A stretch of DNA of 13,041 nt from Kiritimatiellia bacterium (GCA_007128275.1 SKXR01000060.1:1-13041); one strand, 5' to 3'; counted from the stretch's first letter, positions 1-7,661 are shown. The notes: generated by a model from the sequence alone, not told the origin. Numbers and translations are program-made.

Positions 1-68
1 CGCTGGTCCGGAAACCGTTTGCCGCAGCGAAATTGGCCCAAGTGCTGCGCTCCGTCTTGCACCACTGA
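1..68 (+). CDS. C-terminal end of a receiver-domain protein (partial)
   Basis: Reading from base 3, 21 codons run to a TGA at 66-68. The peptide begins L-V-R-K-P-F and continues as an amphipathic helix (AAAKLAQVLRSVLHH). K-P-F followed by a helix of the type xxLxxxLxxxL is the usual end of a CheY-like receiver domain: the Lys is the conserved one that contacts the acyl phosphate, and the helix is alpha-5. Nothing follows the helix, so the receiver would be the last domain, as in a hybrid histidine kinase or a stand-alone response regulator. Only the tail is visible and the identification rests on one short motif. Upstream sequence would settle it. Confidence 0.5.
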   Translation, partial: LVRKPFAAAKLAQVLRSVLHH

Positions 69-93
69 TTCCGCGGTTTGCGTGGTTACCTTG

Positions 94-155
94 GGCTTGG
101 AGGGCGAGGCTTCCGCCTACGCGAAGACGCTACGGCGCGACGTGCCCGCCGAGCC
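94..155. repeat. REP-like intergenic palindrome
   Basis: Two 12-nt arms, 94-105 (GGCTTGGAGGGC) and 144-155 (GCCCGCCGAGCC), can pair with one G-T wobble and one A-G mismatch. Inside lies a second, bulged stem around CGCC (114-117) and GGCG (134-137). The element lies wholly between the stop of the upstream gene and the likely protease start. From memory, similar GC-rich stretches whose translation reads like LGGRG...RRA are scattered between genes in Verrucomicrobiota and Kiritimatiellota genomes. I cannot search, and there is only this one copy in the window. It could act as a dispersed REP/MITE-like repeat or as a transcript-stabilising hairpin behind the upstream gene. There is no T-run, so it is not a classical terminator. 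Confidence 0.5.
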
Positions 156-170
156 GCGTGCGGTATCGTT

Positions 171-199
171 TTGCCTTTGCCCGCTCGTTTCGGTATAGA
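171..199 (+). promoter_or_regulatory. Possible sigma70-type promoter upstream of the gene train
   Basis: TTGCCT at 171-176 and TATAGA at 194-199 each match four of six consensus bases and are separated by exactly 17 bp. Transcription would start near 206. That places the ATG at 207 at the transcript's 5' end, or leaves about 20 nt of leader before the ATG at 228. No other gap before comF looks better, so this could drive the protease and perhaps the downstream genes. Two four-of-six hexamers in GC-rich DNA are weak evidence. Confidence 0.3.
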
Positions 200-206
200 A
201 AAGCCG

Positions 207-1127
207 ATGAGAGATACGTCCAACCCCATGCGTTTACTGAATGCCGTGCTGCTCTTGCTCGCTGGCGCGTTTCTGCTGGCGTGTCTCACGGCGTCGCCCA
301 TCTTCAACGGGTTGATTGCGCTGGGGCGAGTGGTGGACGCCCTGGAAGGTTTGCGCGATGTGCATTTCGAAGAAGTCATTTCCCGGTTGGTGCTCATCTA
401 TCTGGTGCTCGGCTTCTATCCGGCGATCCGTTGGGCGGGGGCGACATCGCTTGAGCCGTTTGGGATGGCTCAGGACATCCCGTGGAAACAAGCCGCTGGC
501 CGCGGATGGCTGCTCGGCGTCGGGTCGGTGGCCGCGCTCTATGCCTTGGCACTGATGACGGGGGCGCTGATCTGGTCGCCCGACCCCTGGGGCCGCGTGG
601 CGGGTCGGTTGGCGGGCTATTTGGTCGGCGGCGTGCTCATCGGTTTGGTGGAAGAGATCTTCTTTCGCGGGGCGTTGTTCGGGTTGCTGCGACGCGTGGT
701 GCATTGGATCCCCGCGGCGATCGCCGTAAGCCTTTTCTTCTCGTTCGTCCATTTCTTGCGTCCGGAATCGCCGGGCGGGATTGTGTACGGAGAATGGCAT
801 ACCGGCTTCGCGCTGGTCCCGCATATGTTTTTTGTGACAGATCGGCTGGAGCATTATGTGCCGTTTGCGATCACGCTCTTCCTGATGAGTATCGTACTCT
901 GCGCGCTGTATCAACGGCAGGGTCATCTCTACCTGATTGTCGGGTTGCACGCGGGGTGGGTTCTGGCGTTGCAGGTAGGAAAATTCTTTGTAGAACGCGG
1001 GGCGGGGGAGTGGACGGGTTTCTTCGGCACGTCCACGAATCTTTCACGCTCTTGGTCGGCGCTGGCGATGTTGGGGGTCATGTTGGTGTGGGTCATTCTC
1101 CCGCGGCGTCGCCCGGAATCGAGTTGA
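207..1127 (+). CDS. CPBP family intramembrane glutamic endopeptidase
   Basis: Predicted 306-residue polytopic membrane protein of the CPBP (CAAX protease and bacteriocin-processing, Rce1/Abi) family. Near the C-terminal half it has the three family motifs: E149-E150-xxx-R154 (VEEIFFRG), F-x-x-x-H with H182 (FSFVH), and H248 in GLHAGW. These residues form the metal-free glutamate/histidine active site inside the membrane. Several hydrophobic segments flank them, for example residues 10-27, 59-74, 98-120, 136-149, 216-232 and 284-298. The reading frame is open upstream to an ATG at 78, but those codons translate the intergenic palindrome, so I start at 207. ATG 228 is equally possible, and neither has a strong ribosome binding site. 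comF follows 32 bp later. The substrate cannot be inferred, and no bacteriocin or prenylated partner is visible nearby. Confidence 0.85.
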   Translation: MRDTSNPMRLLNAVLLLLAGAFLLACLTASPIFNGLIALGRVVDALEGLRDVHFEEVISRLVLIYLVLGFYPAIRWAGATSLEPFGMAQDIPWKQAAGRGWLLGVGSVAALYALALMTGALIWSPDPWGRVAGRLAGYLVGGVLIGLVEEIFFRGALFGLLRRVVHWIPAAIAVSLFFSFVHFLRPESPGGIVYGEWHTGFALVPHMFFVTDRLEHYVPFAITLFLMSIVLCALYQRQGHLYLIVGLHAGWVLALQVGKFFVERGAGEWTGFFGTSTNLSRSWSALAMLGVMLVWVILPRRRPESS

Positions 1128-1159
1128 ATTGCCCCCGGCGGTTCGTCATACTGGGCGAC

Positions 1160-1891
1160 ATGATGAGCGCGGAAACGCTGAAAGCGGCGTCCCAACTGGT
1201 GCTGGATCTGTTGTATCCCCGCAGTTGCCAGCATTGCGGCGCTTCGGCGGACGGGACCCGTTTCTTTTGTTGGGAATGTCTTTCGGACTTTCACTATGTG
1301 CAGCCGCCGTTCTGTTCGTGCTGCGGCGATCCGGTGCCGGGCCATATCGACCACGAATATCTGTGCGTGTTTTGTGCCCGCCGAACACCGCACTTTGCCG
1401 GAGCGCGTTCGGCGATTCGTTACGAAGGAGCGGCGGGCTTGGCCATCCGCGCCGTGAAATACCAGTCGGCCACCTGGTTGATTCCCGATTTGTGCGGGTT
1501 TCTGGAAGCCTGTTTGCGGACGCATTACGACTTGTTGCCGTTCGACGGGCTGTGTTACGTTCCTCTGCATCCCGCAAAGAGGCGGGAACGCGGGTTCAAT
1601 CAGGCGAAACTGCTGGCGGAAGGGTTGAGTCGCCGCTGTTCGATCCCGTTGCGCGAAGGCGTATTGAGACGGTTGCGGGTTACCGGCAGTCAAACGCATT
1701 TGACAGCCGCGCAACGCATCTCTAACGTGGCGGGCGTATTCCATGTGGCCCGGGCGGAGAAGGTCAAGGGGGCACGATTGATTTTGATCGACGATGTAAT
1801 GACCACGGGGGCTACGGTGAATGAGTGCGCGCGCGTGCTGAAAAAGGCCGGCGCGGAATCGGTTCATGTGTTGACGGTCGCGCGCGGCTGA
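1160..1891 (+). CDS. comF: ComF family phosphoribosyltransferase-like protein
   Basis: 243 residues, a normal length for ComF/GntX proteins. The N-terminus carries paired zinc-ribbon cysteines (C23, C26, C37, C40 and C52, C55, C69, C72). The middle has the family motif RRERGFNQAKLLA (141-153). The C-terminal half is a type I phosphoribosyltransferase fold with the PRPP loop IDDVMTTGAT (210-219). In naturally competent bacteria ComF helps take up single-stranded DNA in the cytoplasm, while in many others its role is undefined. No other competence gene is in view. The start is the first of two adjacent ATGs (1160 and 1163). The open frame extends far upstream but only inside the protease gene in another frame. 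No clear ribosome binding site precedes it. accD starts 21 bp after the stop, so it is probably in the same transcript. Confidence 0.9.
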   Translation: MMSAETLKAASQLVLDLLYPRSCQHCGASADGTRFFCWECLSDFHYVQPPFCSCCGDPVPGHIDHEYLCVFCARRTPHFAGARSAIRYEGAAGLAIRAVKYQSATWLIPDLCGFLEACLRTHYDLLPFDGLCYVPLHPAKRRERGFNQAKLLAEGLSRRCSIPLREGVLRRLRVTGSQTHLTAAQRISNVAGVFHVARAEKVKGARLILIDDVMTTGATVNECARVLKKAGAESVHVLTVARG

Positions 1892-1912
1892 GCGCTGGGG
1901 AGAGATACAACT

Positions 1913-2773
1913 ATGCCGTTCTTCAGAAAGAAAAACTATTCCACCGTCAAGGTGCGGAAACGGGAGATTCCCGATGGGCTCTGGTTGAAATGCCCGTCCT
2001 GCAATGAAATCATTTTCAAGCAGGAATTGGAGAAGAACTGCAAGGTCTGTCCGAAATGCGAGTTTCATTTCCAGATGAATCGCGAGGAACGGCGCAGCAT
2101 GCTGATGGACGACGGCACCTTCGAGGAATGGGATGCGAACCTTTTCAGTGTGGATACGTTGGAATTCACCGGCGTGGGCTCGTATACGTCGAAGTTGGAG
2201 GAGAACGTCAAGAAGACCGGCTATCGCGATGCCATCATGTGCGGGACCGGGCACATGCACGGGCGCGCGGTTGCGTTGGGTATCATGGATTTCAATTTTC
2301 TGGGCGCCAGCATGGGGGCGGTTGTCGGAGAGAAGGTGACGGCCCTGATCGAACGCGCCACCGAGCGCAGGCTGCCCGTCATCATTTCCTGCGCTTCGGG
2401 AGGCGCCCGCATGTATGAAGGGCTCTATAGCCTCATGCAAATGGCCAAGACGAGCGGCGCCCTGGCCCGCCACGGCGACGCGGGGCTGCCCTACATTTCG
2501 TTGCTGACCCATCCCACCATGGCCGGGGTCATGGCCAGTTACGCCACGTTGGGCGACCTCATTGTCGCCGAGCCGGCCGCCCTGATCGGATTTGCCGGCC
2601 CGCGCGTGATCAAGGAAACCACGCAGCAGGATTTGCCGGAAGGCTTTCAACGCTCCGAATTTCTTCTTAAACACGGCCTGATCGATCGGGTAATCCATCG
2701 CAAGCAGCTCAAGGATGAACTTGTGCTCCTCTTGGACTACATGGGCGCCCGTCCGGCGGCCTCAGGGGAGTAG
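1913..2773 (+). CDS. accD: Acetyl-CoA carboxylase carboxyltransferase subunit beta
   Basis: 286 residues, full length. AccD and AccA form the carboxyltransferase that moves CO2 from carboxybiotin-BCCP to acetyl-CoA, giving malonyl-CoA for fatty acid synthesis in the cytoplasm. The N-terminal zinc finger has C27-xx-C30 and C46-xx-C49, the same numbering as in E. coli AccD. The crotonase-fold core shows SGGARM (162-167), then SLMQMAKTSGALA, GVMASY (205-210) and FAGPRVI (227-233), which are the acyl-CoA and biotin pocket signatures. A good ribosome binding site, GGGGAGAG, lies at 1897-1904, 8 nt before the ATG. accA, accB and accC are not in the window. folC begins 7 bp after the stop. The accD-folC pairing is common in bacteria. 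Confidence 0.97.
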   Translation: MPFFRKKNYSTVKVRKREIPDGLWLKCPSCNEIIFKQELEKNCKVCPKCEFHFQMNREERRSMLMDDGTFEEWDANLFSVDTLEFTGVGSYTSKLEENVKKTGYRDAIMCGTGHMHGRAVALGIMDFNFLGASMGAVVGEKVTALIERATERRLPVIISCASGGARMYEGLYSLMQMAKTSGALARHGDAGLPYISLLTHPTMAGVMASYATLGDLIVAEPAALIGFAGPRVIKETTQQDLPEGFQRSEFLLKHGLIDRVIHRKQLKDELVLLLDYMGARPAASGE

Positions 2774-2780
2774 GGCCCAC

Positions 2781-4133
2781 GTGAACCCTGTCCCTACGGA
2801 CTCGCTCCGCATTGCACTGGAACGACTCTTTCAACGCACGGCGCACGGCATACGGCCCGGCCTCGAAATCATCACGCAACTGCTGGACGCCTTGGACCAT
2901 CCCGAAAGAGCGTATCCATATGTGCATGTGGCCGGAACGAACGGAAAAGGCACCGTCTGTGCGATGGTGGAATCCGTCTTGCGTCATACCGGATACAAGA
3001 CCGGCCTCTATACCTCGCCGCACCTCATCCGTTTCAATGAACGGATACAGGTCGACGGCCAACCGGCGACAGACTCGGATCTGGCGGCGTTGATCGAAGC
3101 GATCGATCCGATTACGGAGACGGTGGCCGCGATGCCCGAAGGCCGGCCCGCGACTTTTTTCGAGTACGCGACCGCCATGGCCTTTGAACAATTCAAACGG
3201 TCCGCCGTGGATTGGGCCGTCATCGAAACAGGCATGGGCGGGCGGTGGGATGCCACGAATGTCGGGTCGCCCGCGATATCGGTCATTACGCGGATCGACG
3301 TGGATCATGTCGCCTATCTGGGCGCCGATATCGGGAAGATCGCCTGGGAAAAGGCGGGCATCATCAAGCCGGGCGTGCCCGTGGTGTGCGGTGCTTTCCC
3401 GGACGCCGTCGAGTGCGTCGTACAAGACGCCGCGCGGACGGCCGGTTCCGTCATCATCCGGGCGGATCAATCGGTGCGCATACAACGGATGCATCAGGAT
3501 TGGTCGGGACAGAAGGTCAAAGTGGAAACCGAACAACGGTCGTTGCGTCCATTTCGTCTTCCGTTGGTTGGACGGCATCAGGTGGAGAATTGCGCCTTGG
3601 CGGTGGCGGTCCTGGAATCACTCGAGGCCATGGGTCGGATCGAGTTGCCGGACGCCGCCTTACGCGCCGGGCTTGCGGAAGTCTCGTGGCCGGCCCGCTG
3701 TCAGTTGTTGAAACGGGATCCGGAGTTGATCCTGGATGTGGCCCATAATCCGAACGGCGCCGCAGCGCTCGCCCATACGTTGGCGGAAGTCGGCAACGGC
3801 CAGCCCGTCGGTTTGGTGATCGGTTTTTTGGACGATAAGGATGCAAAGAGCTGTATGGACGCATTGGCCCGGGTCGCGGACCGATGCTGGGCGGTGCCCA
3901 TCCCGCATCCGCGAGGGATGCCTCCGGAAGAAGTGCGCGCCTGCGCCGAGCGCGCCGGAATAACGGCTCAAACCGCGTCGCTCGCACAGGCCTTGGAGGA
4001 GGCCACGGCGTGGGCGATCGCCGAGCACGGCATGATTTGCATCGCCGGTTCCTTGTATCTGGCCGGAGAAGTGTTGAAGGGGAGGGCGTGGGTAGGTAGA
4101 AGGAAGAGGTCAGAGGGCGGTCACAAGTCGTAG
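2781..4133 (+). CDS. folC: Bifunctional folylpolyglutamate synthase/dihydrofolate synthase
   Basis: 450 residues, Mur ligase superfamily. It adds L-Glu to dihydropteroate and/or folates using ATP. The ATP loop is GTNGKGT (52-58), followed by SPHL (79-82), then ETGMGGRWDATN (149-160), the WEKAGIIK block (189-196) with the Lys that is carbamylated in this superfamily, and GRHQVENC (264-271) at the domain boundary. The C-terminal domain has DVAHNP (319-324) and SLYLAGEV (424-431). I choose the GTG at 2781: GGGGAG sits at 2765-2770 at proper distance, and homology begins just after it. The frame runs upstream to an ATG at 2715, but that lies inside accD. The last 13 residues (438-450) and the stop codon are encoded by a heptanucleotide repeat array and are basic and unlike FolC, so the natural C-terminus was probably altered there. 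Confidence 0.95.
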   Translation: MNPVPTDSLRIALERLFQRTAHGIRPGLEIITQLLDALDHPERAYPYVHVAGTNGKGTVCAMVESVLRHTGYKTGLYTSPHLIRFNERIQVDGQPATDSDLAALIEAIDPITETVAAMPEGRPATFFEYATAMAFEQFKRSAVDWAVIETGMGGRWDATNVGSPAISVITRIDVDHVAYLGADIGKIAWEKAGIIKPGVPVVCGAFPDAVECVVQDAARTAGSVIIRADQSVRIQRMHQDWSGQKVKVETEQRSLRPFRLPLVGRHQVENCALAVAVLESLEAMGRIELPDAALRAGLAEVSWPARCQLLKRDPELILDVAHNPNGAAALAHTLAEVGNGQPVGLVIGFLDDKDAKSCMDALARVADRCWAVPIPHPRGMPPEEVRACAERAGITAQTASLAQALEEATAWAIAEHGMICIAGSLYLAGEVLKGRAWVGRRKRSEGGHKS

Positions 4134-4182
4134 GTTTCAAGCCGCAAGTATCACGTGTCAAGTAGGGGGTTGGAAGAAGGTG
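4092..4182 (+). repeat. Degenerate heptanucleotide tandem array (13 units)
   Basis: From 4092 the sequence divides into 13 consecutive 7-mers that all start with G: gtaggta, gaaggaa, gaggtca, gagggcg, gtcacaa, gtcgtag, gtttcaa, gccgcaa, gtatcac, gtgtcaa, gtagggg, gttggaa, gaaggtg. Position 1 is G in 13 of 13. Position 2 is T or A in 12 of 13. Positions 6 and 7 are each A in 8 of 13. Units 1-6 (42 nt) encode the last 13 codons of folC plus its TAG. Units 12-13 supply the purine-rich ribosome binding site of murG, and the array ends at the base before the murG ATG. Individual units have diverged, so this is an old or fast-drifting array rather than a fresh expansion. Confidence 0.7.
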
Positions 4183-5307
4183 ATGAGTTTGAATGTTGCA
4201 GTGGCGTGCGGAGGAACAGGCGGGCACGTGATGCCCGGACTGGCCACGGCGTCGCTCTTGCGCGCGCGCGGGCACGAGGTCACGTTGTGGGTGACCGGCC
4301 GGGATACGGAAACGAAATCGATGCAAACGTGGGATGGCGAAATTGTTCGCGTGTCGGCGGAAGGATTCCCCACGCGGTTTTCACTTAAAGGCTTGCGCGC
4401 GGCGTGGAAGATTTGGAAGGCCTCTTCCTCGTGTCGTCGTACGATGCGCAAGAATCCCCCCGACGTGTTGTTGGCCATGGGGAGTTTCGCGTCGGTGGGG
4501 CCGATCATCGCCGCGCGGCGCTTACAGGTGCCGTATGTCATTCACGAAGCCAATGTGTTGCCCGGGCGCGCGGTATTGCTGTTTTCCCGCTGGGCCGCGG
4601 CGGTGGCGTGTAGTTTTGAAGAAACGAGCTACTACATGCCGGGAAGGAACGTGCAGGTCACCGGCATGCCCCTGCGCAAGGAACTCGATCCGTCGGCGCG
4701 CCGTGCATTGGATGATCTGCCGGATCGGGGACGGTTCACGGTATTGGTCATGGGCGGTAGCAGCGGGGCGCACGCCCTGAACGAGGTGGCGACGGAAGCC
4801 CTCGGCGAAGTGGCCCGCAAAGGGCACTCGATTCAAGTGATCCATCTTTCCGGTGCGCAGGACGAGGAATGGGTGCGGGAACGGTATGCCGATGCCGGGA
4901 TTCCCTGTCTGGTGCGCGCCTTCGAAAACCGGGTTTCCGCCATTTATCAGGCGACCGATCTGGCGCTGTGCCGCGCGGGCGCCTCGACGTGTGCGGAACT
5001 GTCCCTGTTCGGCGTGCCGTCTCTCCTCGTCCCGTATCCCTACGCGGCTAACGATCATCAAACAGCGAACGCGCGGGCACTGGAAAAAGCCGGGGCGGCG
5101 GATGTGGTGGCCGAAAAGGATCTCAGCGCGCCTTGGCTGGTGGACTATCTGACGGAATCCCTGCGGAACCCCAAACGCCTGGCGCGTATGAGCGCGGCGC
5201 TTAAGGCCCGTCTCCCGGGTTCCGCCACCGAACGCTTGGCCGATCTGGTCGAAACGTGCGCCGCCACCGCTCCAGAAGATGTGACCAGGGCCAAGGCGGA
5301 TGCCTGA
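4183..5307 (+). CDS. murG: UDP-GlcNAc:lipid I N-acetylglucosaminyltransferase MurG
   Basis: 374 residues, GT-B glycosyltransferase (GT28). It adds GlcNAc to lipid I to make lipid II on the inner face of the cytoplasmic membrane. The N-terminal loop GGTGGHVMPG (10-19) includes the conserved His15. HEAN (121-124) stands where HEQN is common. GGSSGA (191-196) is the second glycine loop. The UDP-GlcNAc donor site is CRAGASTCAEL (263-273), with Glu272 matching the ribose-binding Glu, then VPYPYAANDHQTANA. The ATG at 4183 is preceded by GGAAGAAGG, part of the heptamer array. An in-frame GTG at 4180 directly precedes it and is less likely. The 3' end overlaps murC by 8 bp, implying translational coupling. 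murD and ftsW, frequent upstream neighbours, are replaced here by folC. Confidence 0.97.
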   Translation: MSLNVAVACGGTGGHVMPGLATASLLRARGHEVTLWVTGRDTETKSMQTWDGEIVRVSAEGFPTRFSLKGLRAAWKIWKASSSCRRTMRKNPPDVLLAMGSFASVGPIIAARRLQVPYVIHEANVLPGRAVLLFSRWAAAVACSFEETSYYMPGRNVQVTGMPLRKELDPSARRALDDLPDRGRFTVLVMGGSSGAHALNEVATEALGEVARKGHSIQVIHLSGAQDEEWVRERYADAGIPCLVRAFENRVSAIYQATDLALCRAGASTCAELSLFGVPSLLVPYPYAANDHQTANARALEKAGAADVVAEKDLSAPWLVDYLTESLRNPKRLARMSAALKARLPGSATERLADLVETCAATAPEDVTRAKADA

Positions 5308-6703
5308 TCTGATTTCAGAGATTCGGAGTCTTCTCAACGCTCATCCGGGGGGGGGCGTCCATCTGATGGGCATCGGCGGGGTTGGGATGGCCGGTCTGGC
5401 CGGCGCGCTGCAGCAGCGCGGATATCGCGTGGATGGGTGCGACCTGGCGTCCAATGTCTTTACGGACCGGCTGACCGCAGGCGGTGTCCCTGTCTTGATC
5501 GGTCATGACGTTGCGCATCTCGATGCCGAGCCCTTTATGCTCATTCGGAGCACCGCTGTGCCGGAATCGCATTCCGAAGTGCGCTCGGCTGTCGAACGCG
5601 GAATCCCCGTCTTTCGGCGCGGGGAAGTCTTTCCCGCGCTGCTCCAGAGCGGGACCAGCGTGGCGGTGAGCGGAACACACGGGAAGACCACGACCTCCGC
5701 ATTGTGCGTGCACGCTGTGCGCGGAGCGGGGCAGGACCCTTCCTACTTTGTCGGCGGTGAGTGGGAGGGGGCCGGTCGTGTATTCGGCGCCGGCGCCGAT
5801 CCGCTTACCATTGTGGAAGCCGACGAGAGCGATGGGACACTGGCGCATTACCGGCCCGATATCGCGGTGATTACAGGCATCGACTACGATCACATGGAAC
5901 ACTTTACCGATGAACAAGCGTTCATACGGATCTTTGAACGGTTCATCGCCCATACCCGCACGGCGATCGTGTACGGTCGGGATGATGCGCGTTTGTCCGC
6001 GCTGATTCCCGCCGCGGTTTCGGCAATCTCGTATGGGTTCAGTCCCGATGCGCGTGTGCGTGGCGAATCCGTACGGGAACACGAGCAGGGCGCCGCGTTC
6101 ACCGTGGTCGTGGACGGAACGGTGATGGGCGACTACTCCTTGCCTGTCCACGGGATGCACAACATCCAGAACGCCTTGGCCGCCTTGGCGGTGACGCATC
6201 AGTTGGGTCTATCGGTAGCGCGCGCGGGAAGGGCGCTGGCGACGTTCCGTCCGGTCCGCCGTCGGTTTGAACGGGTGGCGGTCTGGCGTGGTATTCCGGT
6301 CTATTCGGATTACGCGCATCATCCCACGGCCATCAAGGCGCTGGTGAAATCCGCAAAACACCTCGCGCCGCGTCGGTTGCTTGCGATATTCCAGCCGCAT
6401 CGTTACACTCGTACCCGTGCGTTGGGACTCGCATTCCCGTCCGCTTTTGAAGGCGTCGATCAAGTGATCCTTGCGCCGGTGTACGCCGCATCGGAGCAGC
6501 CCCTCGAAGGCGGACACATCGCGGATTTGGAGGCGCATTTCCGGTCGCACGGTGGCGTTCCGTTTCAGGCGGCGCGCGACTTGGATGATGCATGGAGCCT
6601 GTTTGAAGAGATGGCGGAGCCGGGCGATATCCTGCTGTTGATCGGAGCGGGCGATATTGAACGGTTGGGCCGGGCCGCGGCGAGCGCGACCTCGGGAGAA
6701 TGA
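5300..6703 (+). CDS. murC: UDP-N-acetylmuramate--L-alanine ligase MurC
   Basis: 467 residues, typical MurC length. It joins L-Ala to UDP-MurNAc with ATP, the first peptide step of peptidoglycan precursor synthesis in the cytoplasm. Domain 1 has the Rossmann-like GIGGVGMAGLA (24-34). The ATP loop is GTHGKTTT (125-132), followed by EADESDGT (173-180) and GIDYDHMEHF (193-202). HNIQNALAA (287-295) leads to the C-terminal domain with YSDYAHHPTA (335-344) and FQPHRYTRTR (364-373). Its ATG lies inside the end of murG. AGGG at 5287-5290 may be the ribosome binding site. Codons 16-19 contain a run of nine G (5347-5355). murB usually follows or is fused to murC in dcw clusters, but here ddl follows after 33 bp and there is no MurB domain. 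Confidence 0.97.
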   Translation: MPDLISEIRSLLNAHPGGGVHLMGIGGVGMAGLAGALQQRGYRVDGCDLASNVFTDRLTAGGVPVLIGHDVAHLDAEPFMLIRSTAVPESHSEVRSAVERGIPVFRRGEVFPALLQSGTSVAVSGTHGKTTTSALCVHAVRGAGQDPSYFVGGEWEGAGRVFGAGADPLTIVEADESDGTLAHYRPDIAVITGIDYDHMEHFTDEQAFIRIFERFIAHTRTAIVYGRDDARLSALIPAAVSAISYGFSPDARVRGESVREHEQGAAFTVVVDGTVMGDYSLPVHGMHNIQNALAALAVTHQLGLSVARAGRALATFRPVRRRFERVAVWRGIPVYSDYAHHPTAIKALVKSAKHLAPRRLLAIFQPHRYTRTRALGLAFPSAFEGVDQVILAPVYAASEQPLEGGHIADLEAHFRSHGGVPFQAARDLDDAWSLFEEMAEPGDILLLIGAGDIERLGRAAASATSGE

Positions 6704-6736
6704 ATAGTCGGGGCCACTGATAGAAAACGTTATGCC

Positions 6737-7633
6737 ATGAGCGAACCATTCAGACATGTAGCCGTGCTTATGGGCGGACCCTCGGCCGAGCGCGAGGTGT
6801 CGCTCAATTCCGGGAGCGCCGTGGCGACCGCGCTGCGTGCGGTCGGGTATGTGGTGGACGAAGTGGACGTCACGGACACGTCCTTACACATCCCTGACGG
6901 GGTGGAGGCCGTTTTCATTGCGTTGCACGGCACGTTTGGCGAGGACGGCCAGGTGCAGGCCTTGTTGCGTGAACGGTCCATGCCCTATACGGGATCCGAC
7001 GCCGCATCGAGCCGGCTCGCGTTTGATAAAGTGGCGAGTAAGCAGTTGTTTGAACGGGAAGGCCTTCCGACGCCGCCTTACGAGATCCTATCCGGAACAA
7101 CCGGGCGGCGCGCCTTGCCGCTTCCCGTGGTCGTGAAACCGGTGCATCAGGGATCCAGTATCGGGATCCATCGGGTGTTCGTGGAATCGGATTGGGACGC
7201 CGCGCTGGCCGATGCGGCGGCCTATGACGAACAGGTTCTTGTGGAGCAGTTTATTGCCGGGCGCGAGTTGACCGTCGGCGTGGTGGGAGCCGACATGCTC
7301 CCCGTGCTTGAGATCAGGGCGCCGGAAGGGTATTACGATTATCGCGCGAAATATACAAAAGGGGTGACGGAATATCTGGTTCCCGCGCCGATTTCCGAGG
7401 ATTGCGCGCAGGCCTGCCGGGAATGGGCCGGGCGCGCGTTTCGCGCGTTGGGCTGCCGGGCGATGGGGCGGGTGGATTTTCGTATGAATCCGCAGGGGGA
7501 ACTGTTTATACTGGAAGTGAACACGATCCCTGGTTTTACAGCCACCAGTCTGATGCCGAAAGCGGCCAAGGCGCATGGGATCGAATTTCCGGATTTGTGT
7601 GATCGCATCATGAAAATGGCATGCGTGCAGTGA
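6737..7633 (+). CDS. ddl: D-alanine--D-alanine ligase
   Basis: 298 residues, ATP-grasp ligase of DdlB size. It makes the D-Ala-D-Ala dipeptide for the muropeptide. Visible motifs are GGPSAEREVSL (13-23) with Glu20 matching the D-Ala-1 site Glu, ALHGTFGEDG (62-71), VVVKPVHQGSSIGI (131-144) for ATP binding, RVDFRM (245-250) and EVNTIPGFTATS (260-271), which carry the Mg2+ ligands Asp248, Glu260 and Asn262. The omega-loop stretch YYDYRAKY (199-206) is of the tyrosine type seen in D-Ala-D-Ala enzymes rather than D-Ala-D-Lac (VanA-like) ligases. The ATG at 6737 has no clear Shine-Dalgarno sequence, unlike accD and folC. ftsQ starts 28 bp after the stop. Confidence 0.96.
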   Translation: MSEPFRHVAVLMGGPSAEREVSLNSGSAVATALRAVGYVVDEVDVTDTSLHIPDGVEAVFIALHGTFGEDGQVQALLRERSMPYTGSDAASSRLAFDKVASKQLFEREGLPTPPYEILSGTTGRRALPLPVVVKPVHQGSSIGIHRVFVESDWDAALADAAAYDEQVLVEQFIAGRELTVGVVGADMLPVLEIRAPEGYYDYRAKYTKGVTEYLVPAPISEDCAQACREWAGRAFRALGCRAMGRVDFRMNPQGELFILEVNTIPGFTATSLMPKAAKAHGIEFPDLCDRIMKMACVQ

Positions 7634-7661
7634 TGTTGTGACGAAGGGATGGACGTGAACG

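Noticed and set aside
78..206. In-frame N-terminal extension of the protease from an ATG at 78
   Set aside because: The extension translates the intergenic palindrome and part of the likely promoter. It is Arg-rich and unlike any CPBP N-terminus. Starts at 207 or 228 lead straight into the first membrane helix.
482..1159. Upstream extension of the comF frame inside the protease gene
   Set aside because: The extension is an out-of-frame reading of the protease, and ComF homology begins only after the ATG pair at 1160/1163.
929..2698. 589-codon open frame on the minus strand opposite comF and accD
   Set aside because: It lies antisense to two clear genes, has no recognisable domain, and its His/Arg/Gln-rich composition is typical of antisense frames in GC-rich DNA.
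2715..2780. ATG start of folC inside accD
   Set aside because: It would overlap accD by 59 bp and add residues without FolC similarity, while the GTG at 2781 has a good ribosome binding site.
7300..7400. Ddl as a VanA-like D-Ala-D-Lac ligase
   Set aside because: The omega-loop region has the tyrosine-type YYDYRAKY stretch, and the gene sits in a dcw cluster with no vanH or vanX neighbour.
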